Shown here: positions 9,581 through 18,027 of the stretch, in pieces | Layout of the letters: each line of letters starts with the position of its first letter | How positions within the stretch are numbered: the stretch's first letter is position 1 | Notes under the pieces: generated by a model | The model's database searches: none | What the model was told of the DNA's origin: nothing | Seen by the model: the letters and a program-made list of their open reading frames with translations, nothing else | Translations under genes and position numbers: made by a program | Source of the DNA: Terriglobia bacterium | GTDB lineage: Bacteria > Acidobacteriota > Terriglobia > Terriglobales > Acidobacteriaceae | Assembly (NCBI GenBank): GCA_020072845.1 | Contig: JAIQGF010000005.1 | Span: 1-64,000 of the forward strand | Direction: 5' to 3' | Length of the DNA stretch: 64,000 nt

Positions 9581-9667
9581 TTCACCACCGAGACACCGAG
9601 TGCACCGAGACACACCGAGTCTGCCAGAGTCTCGGTGATCCTCGGTGGCCTCGGTGTCTCGGTGGTT
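9581..9667. repeat. Period-9 inverted repeat array between convergent genes
   Basis: The left arm repeats CACCGAG-type units every 8-10 bases and the right arm is its reverse complement (ctcggtgtctcggtggt), giving a hairpin of about 17 bp per arm. It lies between selB and the convergent treT-like gene and could act as a two-way terminator, although no T-tract is present. Confidence 0.75.
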
Positions 9668-9733
9668 AGGAACAGACGTGGCCACGTTGCACGCGATCGG
9701 CCACTCCACCCGCTTGCTGGACGAACCGGCGGA

Positions 9734-11122
9734 TTACTCCTGGATCGTCTCCTTCTCCGGCCGCGCCATGCCCAGCATGATCTGGAACAGCAGCAGGTAG
9801 CGCTTCACGTTGCTGGTCATCAGGAAATTTTCCTTGGCGTGCTCCCGCCCGTTGCGGCCCAGTTGCGCCGCGAATTCCGGGTGCGTGAGCAGGTAGCGGA
9901 TCTGGTAGGCGCAGCCCTCCACCGAGTGCACCAGCACGCCCGTGAGCTTGTGAATGATCTGCGTCGGAATGCCGCCCACCGCCCCGGCGATCACCGGCTT
10001 GTTCTTCCACAGCGCCTCGGTGACCGTAAGTCCGAAGCCTTCCTTGATGGACTTCTGCACCACGATGGTCGCGGCGCGTTGCAGGGCATTGATCTCCAGC
10101 GCCGACCACGGCGGCAGGTTGAGAATGATGACATCGGGATCTTCGCCCGCCTCGTCCATCACTTCCTGCAGCACGGCCGCGCCCTCGGGATCGTCGGTGG
10201 CGCCGCCGCCGGCCAGCACCAATTGGCAATCCACATATTTCTTCGCCAGCTTGTAGGCCTGGATCACGCCCACCGGGTCCTTCAGGCGATCGAAGCGGGA
10301 AATCTGGGTGACGATGGGACGGGTGCGGTCAATCCCAAAGTCGTCGCACACTTTGGCGATGAATTCTTCGGGGAGTTCCTTGTTCTTTTCCGACAGCGGA
10401 TCAATGGCGGGATACAACAGGTATTGCGGGATGGACAGTTGGCGCGAGAACGCCGGCGAGGAAAAAATGGCGGCGTCATACTGCTCGACCAGCGGGCGCA
10501 GGAAGCCCCACACCTCGGGGTGCGGGTTGCTGACGTCAATGTGGCACCGCCAGATCCAGCGGCCGCGGTTGCTCGCCCGCGAGCGGATCAGCCCCACCGG
10601 CTGCGGATCGTGGATGACGAACAGGTCTTCGCCGAACTCCATGCGCTCGCGATTCTGCTCGTTGTACAGCATGAAGATATCTTTGCCCTGCGGCGTCAGG
10701 TTGTAGTCGCCGCCATGCAAGGCGTTGTGGAAGCCCTTGGTGACCTCGAAGAAATCGTTGCCACCGGTGATGACCTCCCACTTGGTGTGCACTTCCAGCT
10801 CGTTCATCAGCGGGACCAGGCGGTTCAGGATTTCCGCCACGCCGCCGCCGACCGCAGTCGAGTTCACCATCTTGACCGTCTTCCCGCGAAGCTGGCGGGC
10901 AAGGAAGTGCAGCTCATCGAGCTCGGGACGGCCGATGATGGGCTCGTAATCATCCAGCCGAGGCGGAGGCGGCGGCGCCGGCGGCGTTTCCGAAATTCGC
11001 GAGTGCTGGCGGCGTTCTTTTGCCGGGACCTCCGGCGGAGGCGCGGCGATGCTGCCCTTGCCGTCGTCCTTGGCGTCCCGGCCGGGCAGCGTCGCCCGCT
11101 TGGCCTTCTTCCGCTCGTCCAT
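9734..11122 (-). CDS. treT: Trehalose synthase (TreT-like GT4 glycosyltransferase)
   Basis: 462 aa. A proline-rich N-terminal extension (residues 1-55) precedes a GT-B glycosyltransferase family 4 fold. Signatures include 'NSTAVGGGVAEILNRLVPLMNELE', 'WRCHIDVSNP' and the donor-site 'KEGFGLTVTEALWKNKPVIAGAVGGIP'. TreT makes trehalose from an NDP-glucose and glucose in one step, and this family is well conserved. It lies 15 bp after the DUF5752 gene, a frequent companion. A role in osmotic or desiccation tolerance is inferred. Confidence 0.85.
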   Translation of the reverse strand: MDERKKAKRATLPGRDAKDDGKGSIAAPPPEVPAKERRQHSRISETPPAPPPPPRLDDYEPIIGRPELDELHFLARQLRGKTVKMVNSTAVGGGVAEILNRLVPLMNELEVHTKWEVITGGNDFFEVTKGFHNALHGGDYNLTPQGKDIFMLYNEQNRERMEFGEDLFVIHDPQPVGLIRSRASNRGRWIWRCHIDVSNPHPEVWGFLRPLVEQYDAAIFSSPAFSRQLSIPQYLLYPAIDPLSEKNKELPEEFIAKVCDDFGIDRTRPIVTQISRFDRLKDPVGVIQAYKLAKKYVDCQLVLAGGGATDDPEGAAVLQEVMDEAGEDPDVIILNLPPWSALEINALQRAATIVVQKSIKEGFGLTVTEALWKNKPVIAGAVGGIPTQIIHKLTGVLVHSVEGCAYQIRYLLTHPEFAAQLGRNGREHAKENFLMTSNVKRYLLLFQIMLGMARPEKETIQE

Positions 11123-11137
11123 GGATTCCGTCTCTCC

Positions 11138-11836
11138 TCAGTGCGCCGGGGCCGGTGACGCGGCGCGTTCCAGGATACGCAGGATTTGGTCGCGTACGCC
11201 GTGCAGGGTGGAAGTATAAATGTCGATCCGGTTCAGCCGGTCGGCGAGCGGGCCAAGGTCCATCTCCTCTTCCAGCCACACCGAAAAATCGTTCGAGTTC
11301 AGCTTGATCCGCAGGCGGGCCTCGATGAAATGGTGGTGGATGCTGTGGATGCTGACCTTTTTCAGCGACTCGATGAACTCCGCCAAATTGCGCGCGACGA
11401 ATGGCGTGGGAATGACCACCGTGTCGGACGCGCAGAAATAGAACGGCTCCAGTGCGGCGCGGTCGCGGGCGCGCGGGTTGCGCCTCAGGTATTCCTCCAC
11501 GATCGCCACCAGCCGGTTCCGCAGGTCGGGAATGCTGGTGAACTCGCGCACGTCGATGGCGGCCAGCCTTTCCGCGAGTCCGACTTCGTTGCAGGCGGCA
11601 AAGGCCCAGTGGGCAAAGTCATTGGAAAAACCTTCGCGGATAAAATGGTGCTCCTGCAGGGTCTGGAAGGTGTGCTCGAAGATGGAATCGTTGGGGCACG
11701 CGCGCAGCCCTTCCAGCAGCTCCGTCAAATTGGCGGCCCGTTCGCGCCCGATGCGCAGCAGGTGCGCCTCGGAGTTGAAATAGAAGGGCGCACGCGCCCA
11801 ACGGTCCACCAGGGACGGTGACTGCGCGGTCGCCAT
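11138..11836 (-). CDS. DUF5752 family protein, TreT companion
   Basis: 232 aa, mostly helical, with 'FYFNSEAHLLRIGRERAANLTELLEGL' at the start and 'IHHHFIEARLRIKLNSNDFSVWL' later. Both match the uncharacterized DUF5752 family that neighbours trehalose synthases in many bacteria. A GGAGGAGG ribosome site precedes the ATG. No catalytic motif is obvious; the histidine-rich IHHHF stretch could bind metal. It probably supports TreT, but nothing in the sequence shows how. Confidence 0.8.
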   Translation of the reverse strand: MATAQSPSLVDRWARAPFYFNSEAHLLRIGRERAANLTELLEGLRACPNDSIFEHTFQTLQEHHFIREGFSNDFAHWAFAACNEVGLAERLAAIDVREFTSIPDLRNRLVAIVEEYLRRNPRARDRAALEPFYFCASDTVVIPTPFVARNLAEFIESLKKVSIHSIHHHFIEARLRIKLNSNDFSVWLEEEMDLGPLADRLNRIDIYTSTLHGVRDQILRILERAASPAPAH

Positions 11837-11977
11837 CGGGGTTCCTCCTCCGCGGGGATGTTACGCGCGGACGCCGCTGCACTGAAAACACTAGGATGCG
11901 CCCTGGGCGGCGACTTGTTGTTTTGTGGAAAGGTTCGTTGGCACGCGAACTGGCTGGAAGAATCGGTCCTTGGGTAG

Positions 11978-12053
11978 GGCACGGCGGAACCTGTCCCGAG
12001 CTTGTCGAGGGAGCCGTGCCGCTCGAGGCCGCAAAAACAGTGGGCTTTAGCCC
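11978..12053. repeat. Palindromic intergenic repeats upstream of the antiporter
   Basis: This lies in the 416-bp gene-free stretch 11837-12252. GGCACGGC (11978-11985) pairs with GCCGTGCC (12013-12020) around a 'cctgtcccgagcttgtcgag' core, and a perfect palindrome GGGCTTTAGCCC sits at 12042-12053. Both look like dispersed REP-type elements. The rest of the stretch shows no gene; the divergent promoters must lie in it. Confidence 0.65.
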
Positions 12054-12252
12054 CTGAGGGACATTTTTCCTGAGGCGAAAATGCATTTTTGAAATCAGTT
12101 CTGATGCCGGCGAACGAAAATGCCCTAGATTGATGGCCGCGCCGCGGAAATCGAGGGCCGCGGGCAGCTCGAAATCCAGCAGCTCCTCTCGATTTTTGTA
12201 GCCAGCGGCGCGCGGTTACGTTAGACAGAACTAATTGGTTGGAAGTCGCAAG

Positions 12253-13464
12253 ATGCCCCAGCACGCAGACACGTTCCTGCTCGAATTGTTCGCCATTTTT
12301 GTCTGGGCGAAAGTGTTCGCCGAGATCTTCGAGCGATTGTCTTTGCCGGCGGTGCTGGGGGAGCTTCTCGCCGGCGTCATTCTCGGCCCGCACGCTGCCG
12401 GGCTGATTGCACCGTCCGACACGGTCGGTTCGATCGCCGAGATCGGCGCCATCTTTCTGCTGTTCACGGTCGGCCTGGAGACTCGGCCGCAAGACTTGAT
12501 CCGCGTCGGCCGGCAATCCATCCGTGTCGCCATCGCCGGCGTCGCGTTCCCGTTCCTGCTGGGTTTTGGCTACCTGCACCTGCGCGGCGAACCGGTACGC
12601 GAGTCGGTGTTCGTCGCCGCCGCCATGGTGGCCACCAGCGTCGGCATCACCGCGCGTGTGCTCAGCGACCTTCACGCTTTGCACACGCGCGTGGCCCGCG
12701 TCATCCTGGGCGCGGCTGTCTTCGACGACATCCTCGGCATGATCGTGCTGACCGTCGTCGCCGGGCTGGCCACCGGCGGCAGCATCCGCTGGATCCACAT
12801 GGCCGTCCTCATCGTCGAAGCCTTGGCCTTCGCCATCTTCATGATCTTCATCGGCCCGCGCGTGGTCGGCAGAATGCGGACCGGCCTGCAACGCATGTCG
12901 ACCCCGAACGCGCCGCTGATCCTGGCGCTGGCCATCTGCCTCGGCCTTTCGGCGCTGGCGACCAGGATTGGCATGGCGGCGATCATCGGCGCCTTTTTCG
13001 CCGGCCTGATGTTCGCCGACTACTCACCCGAGTGGAACCTCCAGCCCCGCGTGCACGCCATCAACGAATTCCTGGCGCCGTTTTTCTTTTTTGTCATGGG
13101 AGCGCGGCTCGACATTCACCTGTTCACCGGCCCGGTGTGGGCAACCGCCGTTGTCATTTCGCTGCTGGCCATCGTTTCCAAGGTGCTGGGCTGCGGCCTG
13201 CCGATGCTCGGCGAAGGCGTTTCCGCCGCGCTCAAGGTCGGCGTCGGCATGATGCCCCGCGGCGAAGTCGCGCTCATCGTCGCGCTCATCGGGCTGCAGA
13301 TGAACGTCGTCTCGCAGCAGGGGTACGCGGTGGTGATCTTCATGGCGGGCGTGACCACCGTGCTGGCCCCGCCCCTGCTGCGTTACCTGTTCCGCCACGT
13401 CGAGCCGGAGCCCGGTCCGCCCGACCAACTGGAAACAGAAATGCGAGCGAGCCGGCTGGGGTAG
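12253..13464 (+). CDS. Kef/NapA-type cation:proton antiporter (CPA2)
   Basis: 403 aa, about 12 membrane helices. 'LPAVLGELLAGVILGPHAAGLI' and 'FLLFTVGLETRPQDL' are the CPA2 signatures, and 'GAAVFDDILGMIVL' carries the DD motif used for ion binding. There is no C-terminal TrkA-N (NAD-binding) domain, so it is closer to the short Na+/H+ or K+/H+ exchangers. The ATG at 12253 is preceded by GGAAG; an in-frame TTG 18 bases upstream is less likely. Confidence 0.88.
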   Translation: MPQHADTFLLELFAIFVWAKVFAEIFERLSLPAVLGELLAGVILGPHAAGLIAPSDTVGSIAEIGAIFLLFTVGLETRPQDLIRVGRQSIRVAIAGVAFPFLLGFGYLHLRGEPVRESVFVAAAMVATSVGITARVLSDLHALHTRVARVILGAAVFDDILGMIVLTVVAGLATGGSIRWIHMAVLIVEALAFAIFMIFIGPRVVGRMRTGLQRMSTPNAPLILALAICLGLSALATRIGMAAIIGAFFAGLMFADYSPEWNLQPRVHAINEFLAPFFFFVMGARLDIHLFTGPVWATAVVISLLAIVSKVLGCGLPMLGEGVSAALKVGVGMMPRGEVALIVALIGLQMNVVSQQGYAVVIFMAGVTTVLAPPLLRYLFRHVEPEPGPPDQLETEMRASRLG

Positions 13465-13469
13465 GTTTT

Positions 13470-13526
13470 CGGTTGACGGTTATCGGTCTTCGGTTACCGA
13501 CAACCGTAAACCGACAACCGCAAACC
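13470..13526. repeat. Inverted heptad array, CGGTNNN / ACCGNNN
   Basis: Four CGGT-cored heptads (13470-13496) run directly into four ACCG-cored heptads (13496-13523), which are the reverse complement core, forming a long imperfect hairpin. The downstream arm overlaps the probable -35 region of the fabG promoter. Confidence 0.85.
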
Positions 13527-13539
13527 CTCTTGCTATAAT
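13511..13539 (+). promoter_or_regulatory. Probable sigma-70 promoter of fabG
   Basis: A perfect TATAAT at 13534-13539 is preceded by TGc, an extended -10. CCGACA at 13511-13516 (four of six bases of TTGACA) lies 17 bp upstream and comes from the heptad array. The start codon is 21 bp after the -10, giving a short leader with AGGAG. Confidence 0.7.
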
Positions 13540-13560
13540 CCCCGCTTTCAGGAGCAAGCG

Positions 13561-14334
13561 ATGGCGGAAGCAAACGCCGAGTACCGCGGCATCCGGCTTG
13601 ACGGGCGTGTAGCGCTGGTGACCGGCGCGTCGCAGGGCATCGGACGCGCCTGCGCCCTGGCGCTGGCCGAAGCCGGCGCTGCCGTCGCGCTGGCGGCTCG
13701 CAACGAGCACAAGCTGGCGGAAACCGCCGATCAGATCCGCGCTACCGGCGGCCGCGCCGAGACCTTCAAGATGGATCTTGCCGTCGAAGACGAGATCAAG
13801 TCCGGCATCAAGGCTGCGATCGCCAAGCTGGGCAAGCTCGATATCCTGGTCAACAATGCCGGCATTACCCGCGACCAGCTCGCTTTGCGCATGAAGCGCG
13901 CCGATTGGGACGCCGTCATCGCTACCAACCTGACCGGCGCCTATCTCTGCAGCCAGCAGGCGCTCAGTTCCATGCTCCGCCAGCACTGGGGAAGGATCAT
14001 CAATATCACCAGCATCTTCGGGCAGATCGGGCAGGCGGGGCAGGCGAACTACGCGGCCTCGAAGGCGGGGCTGATCGGCCTGACCATGGCGCTGGCCCGC
14101 GAGGTGGCCTCGCGGAACATCACGGTGAACGCGGTTGCGCCCGGATTCATCGAGACGGCAATGACCGAGGTGCTGGCCCCCGAGATGAAGGAAGCGGTCA
14201 CGAAAATGATTCCGCTCGGCCGCGCCGGCACGCCGCAGGATGTCGCCGCCGCCGTCCGCTTTCTCGCCTCCGACGAGGCCTCCTATATCACCGGCCACGT
14301 GCTCAGCGTGAACGGTGGCATGCTCATGGGTTGA
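13561..14334 (+). CDS. fabG: 3-oxoacyl-[acyl-carrier-protein] reductase
   Basis: 257 aa, classical short-chain dehydrogenase. It has the NADPH loop 'TGASQGIGRA', the 'NNAG' motif, the catalytic Ser in 'NITSIFGQIG' and 'YAASKAG' with Tyr and Lys, and the FabG ending 'TGHVLSVNGGMLMG'. It reduces beta-ketoacyl-ACP in fatty acid elongation. AGGAG lies before the ATG. It stands alone rather than in a fab cluster, so a specialised SDR role is possible, though similarity to FabG is high. Confidence 0.88.
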   Translation: MAEANAEYRGIRLDGRVALVTGASQGIGRACALALAEAGAAVALAARNEHKLAETADQIRATGGRAETFKMDLAVEDEIKSGIKAAIAKLGKLDILVNNAGITRDQLALRMKRADWDAVIATNLTGAYLCSQQALSSMLRQHWGRIINITSIFGQIGQAGQANYAASKAGLIGLTMALAREVASRNITVNAVAPGFIETAMTEVLAPEMKEAVTKMIPLGRAGTPQDVAAAVRFLASDEASYITGHVLSVNGGMLMG

Positions 14335-14430
14335 GTGTCACTAACGTTAAGTGCCCAATGGTTACGATGGCGGAATTTAGCGCCCCGACTGGAGTTGCGA
14401 AACTCGCCGCGCGGGTGACAAAAAATGTGC

Positions 14431-14459
14431 TTGCGCCGCCGTTCTACTCTGGTTACTAT
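14431..14459 (+). promoter_or_regulatory. Possible promoter of the XRE regulator
   Basis: TTGCGC (14431-14436) and TACTAT (14454-14459) are 17 bp apart, about 30 bp before the ATG of the regulator. The -35 match is weak. Confidence 0.35.
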
Positions 14460-14488
14460 GCACGCACCCCCGAATCGTTCAGACCAAC

Positions 14489-14839
14489 ATGAATATCGGC
14501 GAAACCATCCGCAGTTTCCGTCTCCAAAAGGGCATGTCGCAAGGCGACATCGAAAAGCGCACCGGGTTGCTGCGCTGCTATCTCTCGCGGGTCGAGAATG
14601 GCCACACCATTCCGTCGCTCGACACCCTGGCCAAGATCGCCGGCGCCATGGAAATTGCCCTGGCCCAGTTTTTCGCCGATAGCCCGCACGATAACGGCGC
14701 CCGCAACTTACCCCAGTTGAGCGAGGACGAAATCCGCTTCCTGACCCAGATCCGGCGCTATTCCTCCAGCCTCAACGACAGCGACCGCAAGCTGGTGCTT
14801 GCCATGGTCAAGAAAATGGCCGCGGGGCCGGGGAAGTAA
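14489..14839 (+). CDS. XRE-family transcriptional regulator
   Basis: 116 aa. An N-terminal helix-turn-helix of the Cro/CI type (residues about 5-60: 'GETIRSFRLQKGMSQGDIEKRTGLLRCYLSRVENGHTIPSL') is followed by a short helical tail. The phrase 'LSRVENGHTIPSLDTLAKIA' is the typical recognition helix region. Unlike SinR it has no clear dimerisation motif. Targets are unknown. Confidence 0.85.
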   Translation: MNIGETIRSFRLQKGMSQGDIEKRTGLLRCYLSRVENGHTIPSLDTLAKIAGAMEIALAQFFADSPHDNGARNLPQLSEDEIRFLTQIRRYSSSLNDSDRKLVLAMVKKMAAGPGK

Positions 14840-14922
14840 TTTCAGTTTCAGTTTCAGTTTCAGTTTCGACAGACTTGGGTGGATGGAAGCTCACAGCTGA
14901 GAGCTGATAGCTGACAGCTAGT
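14840..14922. repeat. Hexamer array TTTCAG and heptad array AGCTNNN
   Basis: Positions 14840-14863 hold four perfect TTTCAG hexamers directly after the regulator's TAA. Positions 14895-14922 hold four AGCT-cored heptads. The last heptad supplies the TAG stop (14918-14920) of the convergent gene. Confidence 0.85.
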
Positions 14923-15364
14923 ACGGCGAAAACGTCAGCGTCTTATCCTTTTTTTCCACCCAGATGCGCGCCGGCTCCTTGCGTTCGTTGATGGTCACCA
15001 CCACCACCACGCCGCTTCCCTCCTTGGGATTGGCCGAGCCGTCAATGTGGAAGCTTTTGATGATGCCCCACTCTCCGCCCGGTCCCCAATCGTTGTAGAA
15101 CTCGCGGAACGAGTAGTTGGGATAATTCTGCGGGTGCTGCTTCCAGGTGGGATCGTGCTCCCAGATGCCGTACGCCGTCTCGAAATCCTTGTTGACCAGC
15201 GCGGTGAAGAAATGGCCGACCACGCGCTCCTCCGGCCAGTTGCGGTACAGGTAGGCGAAGACGCCAACGACAATGGCCGCGGCCACCACCGCTGCCATGA
15301 TGACGCGCTTGCGCCGCTCGCGCCGCGGATCGTATTGGGGAGCGGTGAAGACTGTGGTGGACAC
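14918..15364 (-). CDS. Hypothetical single-span membrane protein
   Basis: 148 aa from the GTG at 15364 (GAGG just upstream); an ATG at 15397 would add 11 residues. A basic stretch 'YDPRRERRKR' precedes one membrane helix (residues about 20-38), then an exported alpha+beta domain with 'GHFFTALVNKDFETAYGIWEHDPTW', which resembles NTF2/DUF4878-like domains. Function is unknown. Its stop codon lies in a heptad array. Confidence 0.7.
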   Translation of the reverse strand: MSTTVFTAPQYDPRRERRKRVIMAAVVAAAIVVGVFAYLYRNWPEERVVGHFFTALVNKDFETAYGIWEHDPTWKQHPQNYPNYSFREFYNDWGPGGEWGIIKSFHIDGSANPKEGSGVVVVVTINERKEPARIWVEKKDKTLTFSPY

Positions 15365-15399
15365 GCCTCGATTGTAACAATTAGCACTGCGCAGCACTA

Positions 15400-15434
15400 A
15401 GCTGTCAGCTATCAGCTGTCAGCTCTCAGCTTGG
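15400..15434. repeat. Heptad array, AGCTNNN
   Basis: Five units with core AGCT (tails GTC, ATC, GTC, CTC, TGG). It encodes the last residues and the TGA stop (15412-15414) of the four-helix-bundle gene. Confidence 0.85.
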
Positions 15435-15771
15435 ACACGAATGACGCCAGCATTTTCTTTACTTCAACAACTTGCGCATTCAGCGTTTGGTATTCACTCG
15501 TGGGCAGGAATGTCAGATCGCGCGCGAGGAGAAGATGATACTCCGCCTCGCAGGCCGAACCCATCGCCATATACAAAAAGCGGCTCATCTCAGGATCGCT
15601 TTGCCTGCCACATCCTTCGGCAATATTTGCCGCGATCGAGGCACAGGACCTCCGAAGTTGGCTGGAGAGGCCATACAGTTCATATTTTGGAAATGTTGCG
15701 GTGACTTGATAGGCGCTGAGTGTGAGTTTGTGTGCTTTTTCCCAGACCTTCAGGTTGCGGAAGTTTTGCAT
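15412..15771 (-). CDS. Four-helix bundle protein (23S rRNA intervening-sequence protein family)
   Basis: 119 aa. 'FRNLKVWEKAHKLTLSAYQVTATFPKYELYGLSSQLRRSCASIAANIAEG' is the hallmark of the S23/IVP four-helix bundle family, relatives of the Avd accessory proteins of diversity-generating retroelements. Stand-alone copies are common in bacteria and their role is unknown. No reverse transcriptase or variable repeat is nearby. The gene is bracketed by AGCTNNN heptad arrays, and the downstream one encodes its C-terminal tail (KLRADS) and stop. Confidence 0.9.
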   Translation of the reverse strand: MQNFRNLKVWEKAHKLTLSAYQVTATFPKYELYGLSSQLRRSCASIAANIAEGCGRQSDPEMSRFLYMAMGSACEAEYHLLLARDLTFLPTSEYQTLNAQVVEVKKMLASFVSKLRADS

Positions 15772-15816
15772 GTCTGCTCCTGTCCACAGCAGTACTTCCT
15801 CACCCCACGCCGTATT

Positions 15817-15851
15817 AGCTGAAAGCTGAGAGCTGAGAGCTGAGAGCTACG
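15817..15851. repeat. Heptad array, AGCTNNN
   Basis: Five units (tails GAA, GAG, GAG, GAG, ACG). It lies between the four-helix-bundle gene and the ABC permease stop, in the same family as 15400-15434. Confidence 0.85.
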
Positions 15852-15868
15852 GGTGGCATGTTAACGCC

Positions 15869-16981
15869 TTACAGAGTTCTCTTAAACAGCGGCGTTGCAA
15901 TCGAGAGCATCACGGCCGCAAACAAGGTGAGGAAAAGCAGGTCGTGCCAGATCGCCGCCAGTCCCGCATCCTTCAGCAGCAGCGCTTTGAAGCCGTGCAC
16001 CGCGTAGGAAAACGGGTCGGCGGTGGCGACTGCCCGCAGCCACTTGGGAAAGGCATTGATCGGGTAGATGGCGCCGCTGGGAAAGAACAGCAGCGTGTTG
16101 AGCACGCCGAAGGTGGCGCGCGGCACCAGCGGGTCCTCCACGCGCACCATGAACAGGAACATCATGGCGTTGAAGGCGAGCGAGGTCACCAGGATCAGCA
16201 GCGCCAGCAGCACCGCCTGCTGCGCGTGAAACGTGTTGCTCACCCCCGAGATCAGCGAGCCCACCACGGTGATCACCACCCCCGACGCGATCGCCTTCAG
16301 CGCCCCGGCCGTGTTGAGCCCGAAGATCAGTTCCAGCTTGGTGATCGGGGTTACCAGGTACCCCTCATGGATGCCGCGCGCCTTGTCGTCAATGTAGAGC
16401 ATGCCCCCGCCGATCATCACCGACACGAACATCGCCAGCGTGATCGACCCCGGCAGCAGGTACTTCATGTATTCGATATACGGGTACAGCTCGACGATAT
16501 CGAGCGCCACCTGCTGCACCACGCGTGGCTGCACGTCGGGCGTGTTGAGCGCCTGCGTCAATTCCGTCAGCTTCTGCTCCAGCGACGAGCTCATGAAGTT
16601 GTCGCTGTTGTCCACCACCAGCGCGATCCGCGGATCTTCCTGGGCATAGAGGCGGCGCGAATACTGCGGCGGGATAATGAGCGCGCCATCAATTTTGCCG
16701 TCCTTCACGTCCTGCTTCGCCTGCTGGTCGTTCTCGTAATAAACCGGCACAAAGGTGCGGACGTTGGCAGCCACGGAGTTGAACGCTTCCTTGATCCGCA
16801 GCGCCTGCACGCCCCCGTCCTGGTCCACCACGCCCAGGCGCGCGTCGCGGATCTTGCCTCCGAAGGCGTTGCCCAGCACGATGAGCTGGATGAGCGGAAA
16901 CACCAGCGACACCAGCATCAGCGCCGGCGAGCGCAGGAACTTCCGCAGTTCGCGTTCCACGATCGCCCACATGCGGTTCAT
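15869..16981 (-). CDS. ABC-2 type transporter permease
   Basis: 370 aa from the ATG at 16981, which overlaps the ATPase stop by 4 bp; the frame is open further upstream but unsupported. One N-terminal helix ('LMLVSLVFPLIQLIVLGNAFGG'), a large extracytoplasmic loop (about residues 45-170) and five C-terminal helices are the YbhR/YhiH layout. Together with the ATPase and the HlyD adaptor it forms a drug or solute exporter. E. coli ybh operons carry two permeases; only one is present here, so it presumably homodimerises. Confidence 0.9.
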   Translation of the reverse strand: MNRMWAIVERELRKFLRSPALMLVSLVFPLIQLIVLGNAFGGKIRDARLGVVDQDGGVQALRIKEAFNSVAANVRTFVPVYYENDQQAKQDVKDGKIDGALIIPPQYSRRLYAQEDPRIALVVDNSDNFMSSSLEQKLTELTQALNTPDVQPRVVQQVALDIVELYPYIEYMKYLLPGSITLAMFVSVMIGGGMLYIDDKARGIHEGYLVTPITKLELIFGLNTAGALKAIASGVVITVVGSLISGVSNTFHAQQAVLLALLILVTSLAFNAMMFLFMVRVEDPLVPRATFGVLNTLLFFPSGAIYPINAFPKWLRAVATADPFSYAVHGFKALLLKDAGLAAIWHDLLFLTLFAAVMLSIATPLFKRTL

Positions 16982-18027
16982 GCGCGATCTCCCGGCCGTT
17001 CCGGCATGACGAACGCGTAGGCCTTCACCTGCTCGTCGCGCAACTGCCGCCCGGTGTAGTGAACGAACACGTCGTCCAACGTGGTGCTTTGCACCGACAA
17101 CGACTTGATCTCGACATCGGCGGACAGCGCGCACTCCACCAGCGCAGTCACGCTGGTCGCACCCGCCGACAGGATGCGGTACATGCCCGCTCCCTCGGAC
17201 TGGACCGAGTTGACCTTGGGCAGCGCTTGCAGCGTGCGTTCCCAGTCCGGCGGCGCGTGGACGAACTGCGCTTCAATCACGTTCTCGGCATGCACGTTCG
17301 CTTTCAGCTTCAGCGGCGTGTCCAGCGCCACCAGCTTTCCGTGGTCCACGATGGCGATGCGGTCGCACAGCCGGTCGGCTTCGTCCATGTAGTGCGTGGT
17401 GATCAGCATGGTCAGCCGCCGCTCGTGCTTGATCTTGGTCAGCATCTCCCAGACCGCGACTCGCGACACCGGGTCCAGCCCGGTGGTCGGTTCATCGAGA
17501 AAGAAGATCTTCGGGCTATGCACCAGGCCGCGGGCCACCTCCAGCCGCCGGCGCATGCCGCCCGACAGCGTCTTGGTCTGCGCGCCGCGCCACTTGGTAA
17601 GTTCCACGTCCTCCAGCATCCGGTTGATGGCGCGCTTGCGCTCCTCGCGCGGTACGCCGTACAGCTTGGCGTAAATGCTGAGGTTTTCCTCCACCGTCAG
17701 GTCCAGGTCGCTGGTCATCGCCTGCGGGATCACGCCGATGGTGCGCCGCGCCGCATCGGGTTCCCGGCTCACGTCGTGCCCGGCGATGTACGCCTTTCCG
17801 CCGGTGATCGGGATGAGCGTGGTCATCATGCGGATCAGCGTGGACTTGCCCGCGCCGTTTGGCCCCAGCAGCCCGAAGATCTCGCCCTCCGCCACCGAAA
17901 ACGACACCTCGTCCACCGCCGTGAACTCGCCGTACTTCTTGGTGATGTGTTCCACCGCGATCGCCGGCGGCGCGTCCGCGTTCGAAGGCGCGTGCGCTCC
18001 ATCGCGCATGGTCGGCTCGCTGGTCAT
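16978..18027 (-). CDS. ABC transporter ATP-binding protein (multidrug/DrrA type)
   Basis: 349 aa. Walker A 'GPNGAGKST', signature 'LSGGMRRRLEVARGL', Walker B 'IFFLDEPTTGLD' and the H-loop 'ITTHYMDEADRLCD' are all intact. A C-terminal extension of about 100 residues ends in 'SLSVQSTTLDDVFVHYTGRQLRD', the DrrA-type regulatory tail. It overlaps both neighbours by 4 bp, so ATPase, adaptor and permease are translationally coupled. Confidence 0.93.
   Translation of the reverse strand: MTSEPTMRDGAHAPSNADAPPAIAVEHITKKYGEFTAVDEVSFSVAEGEIFGLLGPNGAGKSTLIRMMTTLIPITGGKAYIAGHDVSREPDAARRTIGVIPQAMTSDLDLTVEENLSIYAKLYGVPREERKRAINRMLEDVELTKWRGAQTKTLSGGMRRRLEVARGLVHSPKIFFLDEPTTGLDPVSRVAVWEMLTKIKHERRLTMLITTHYMDEADRLCDRIAIVDHGKLVALDTPLKLKANVHAENVIEAQFVHAPPDWERTLQALPKVNSVQSEGAGMYRILSAGATSVTALVECALSADVEIKSLSVQSTTLDDVFVHYTGRQLRDEQVKAYAFVMPERPGDRA

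Noticed and set aside
15412-15771. Diversity-generating retroelement, suggested by the Avd-like protein
   Set aside because: No reverse transcriptase, template repeat or variable repeat can be seen around it.
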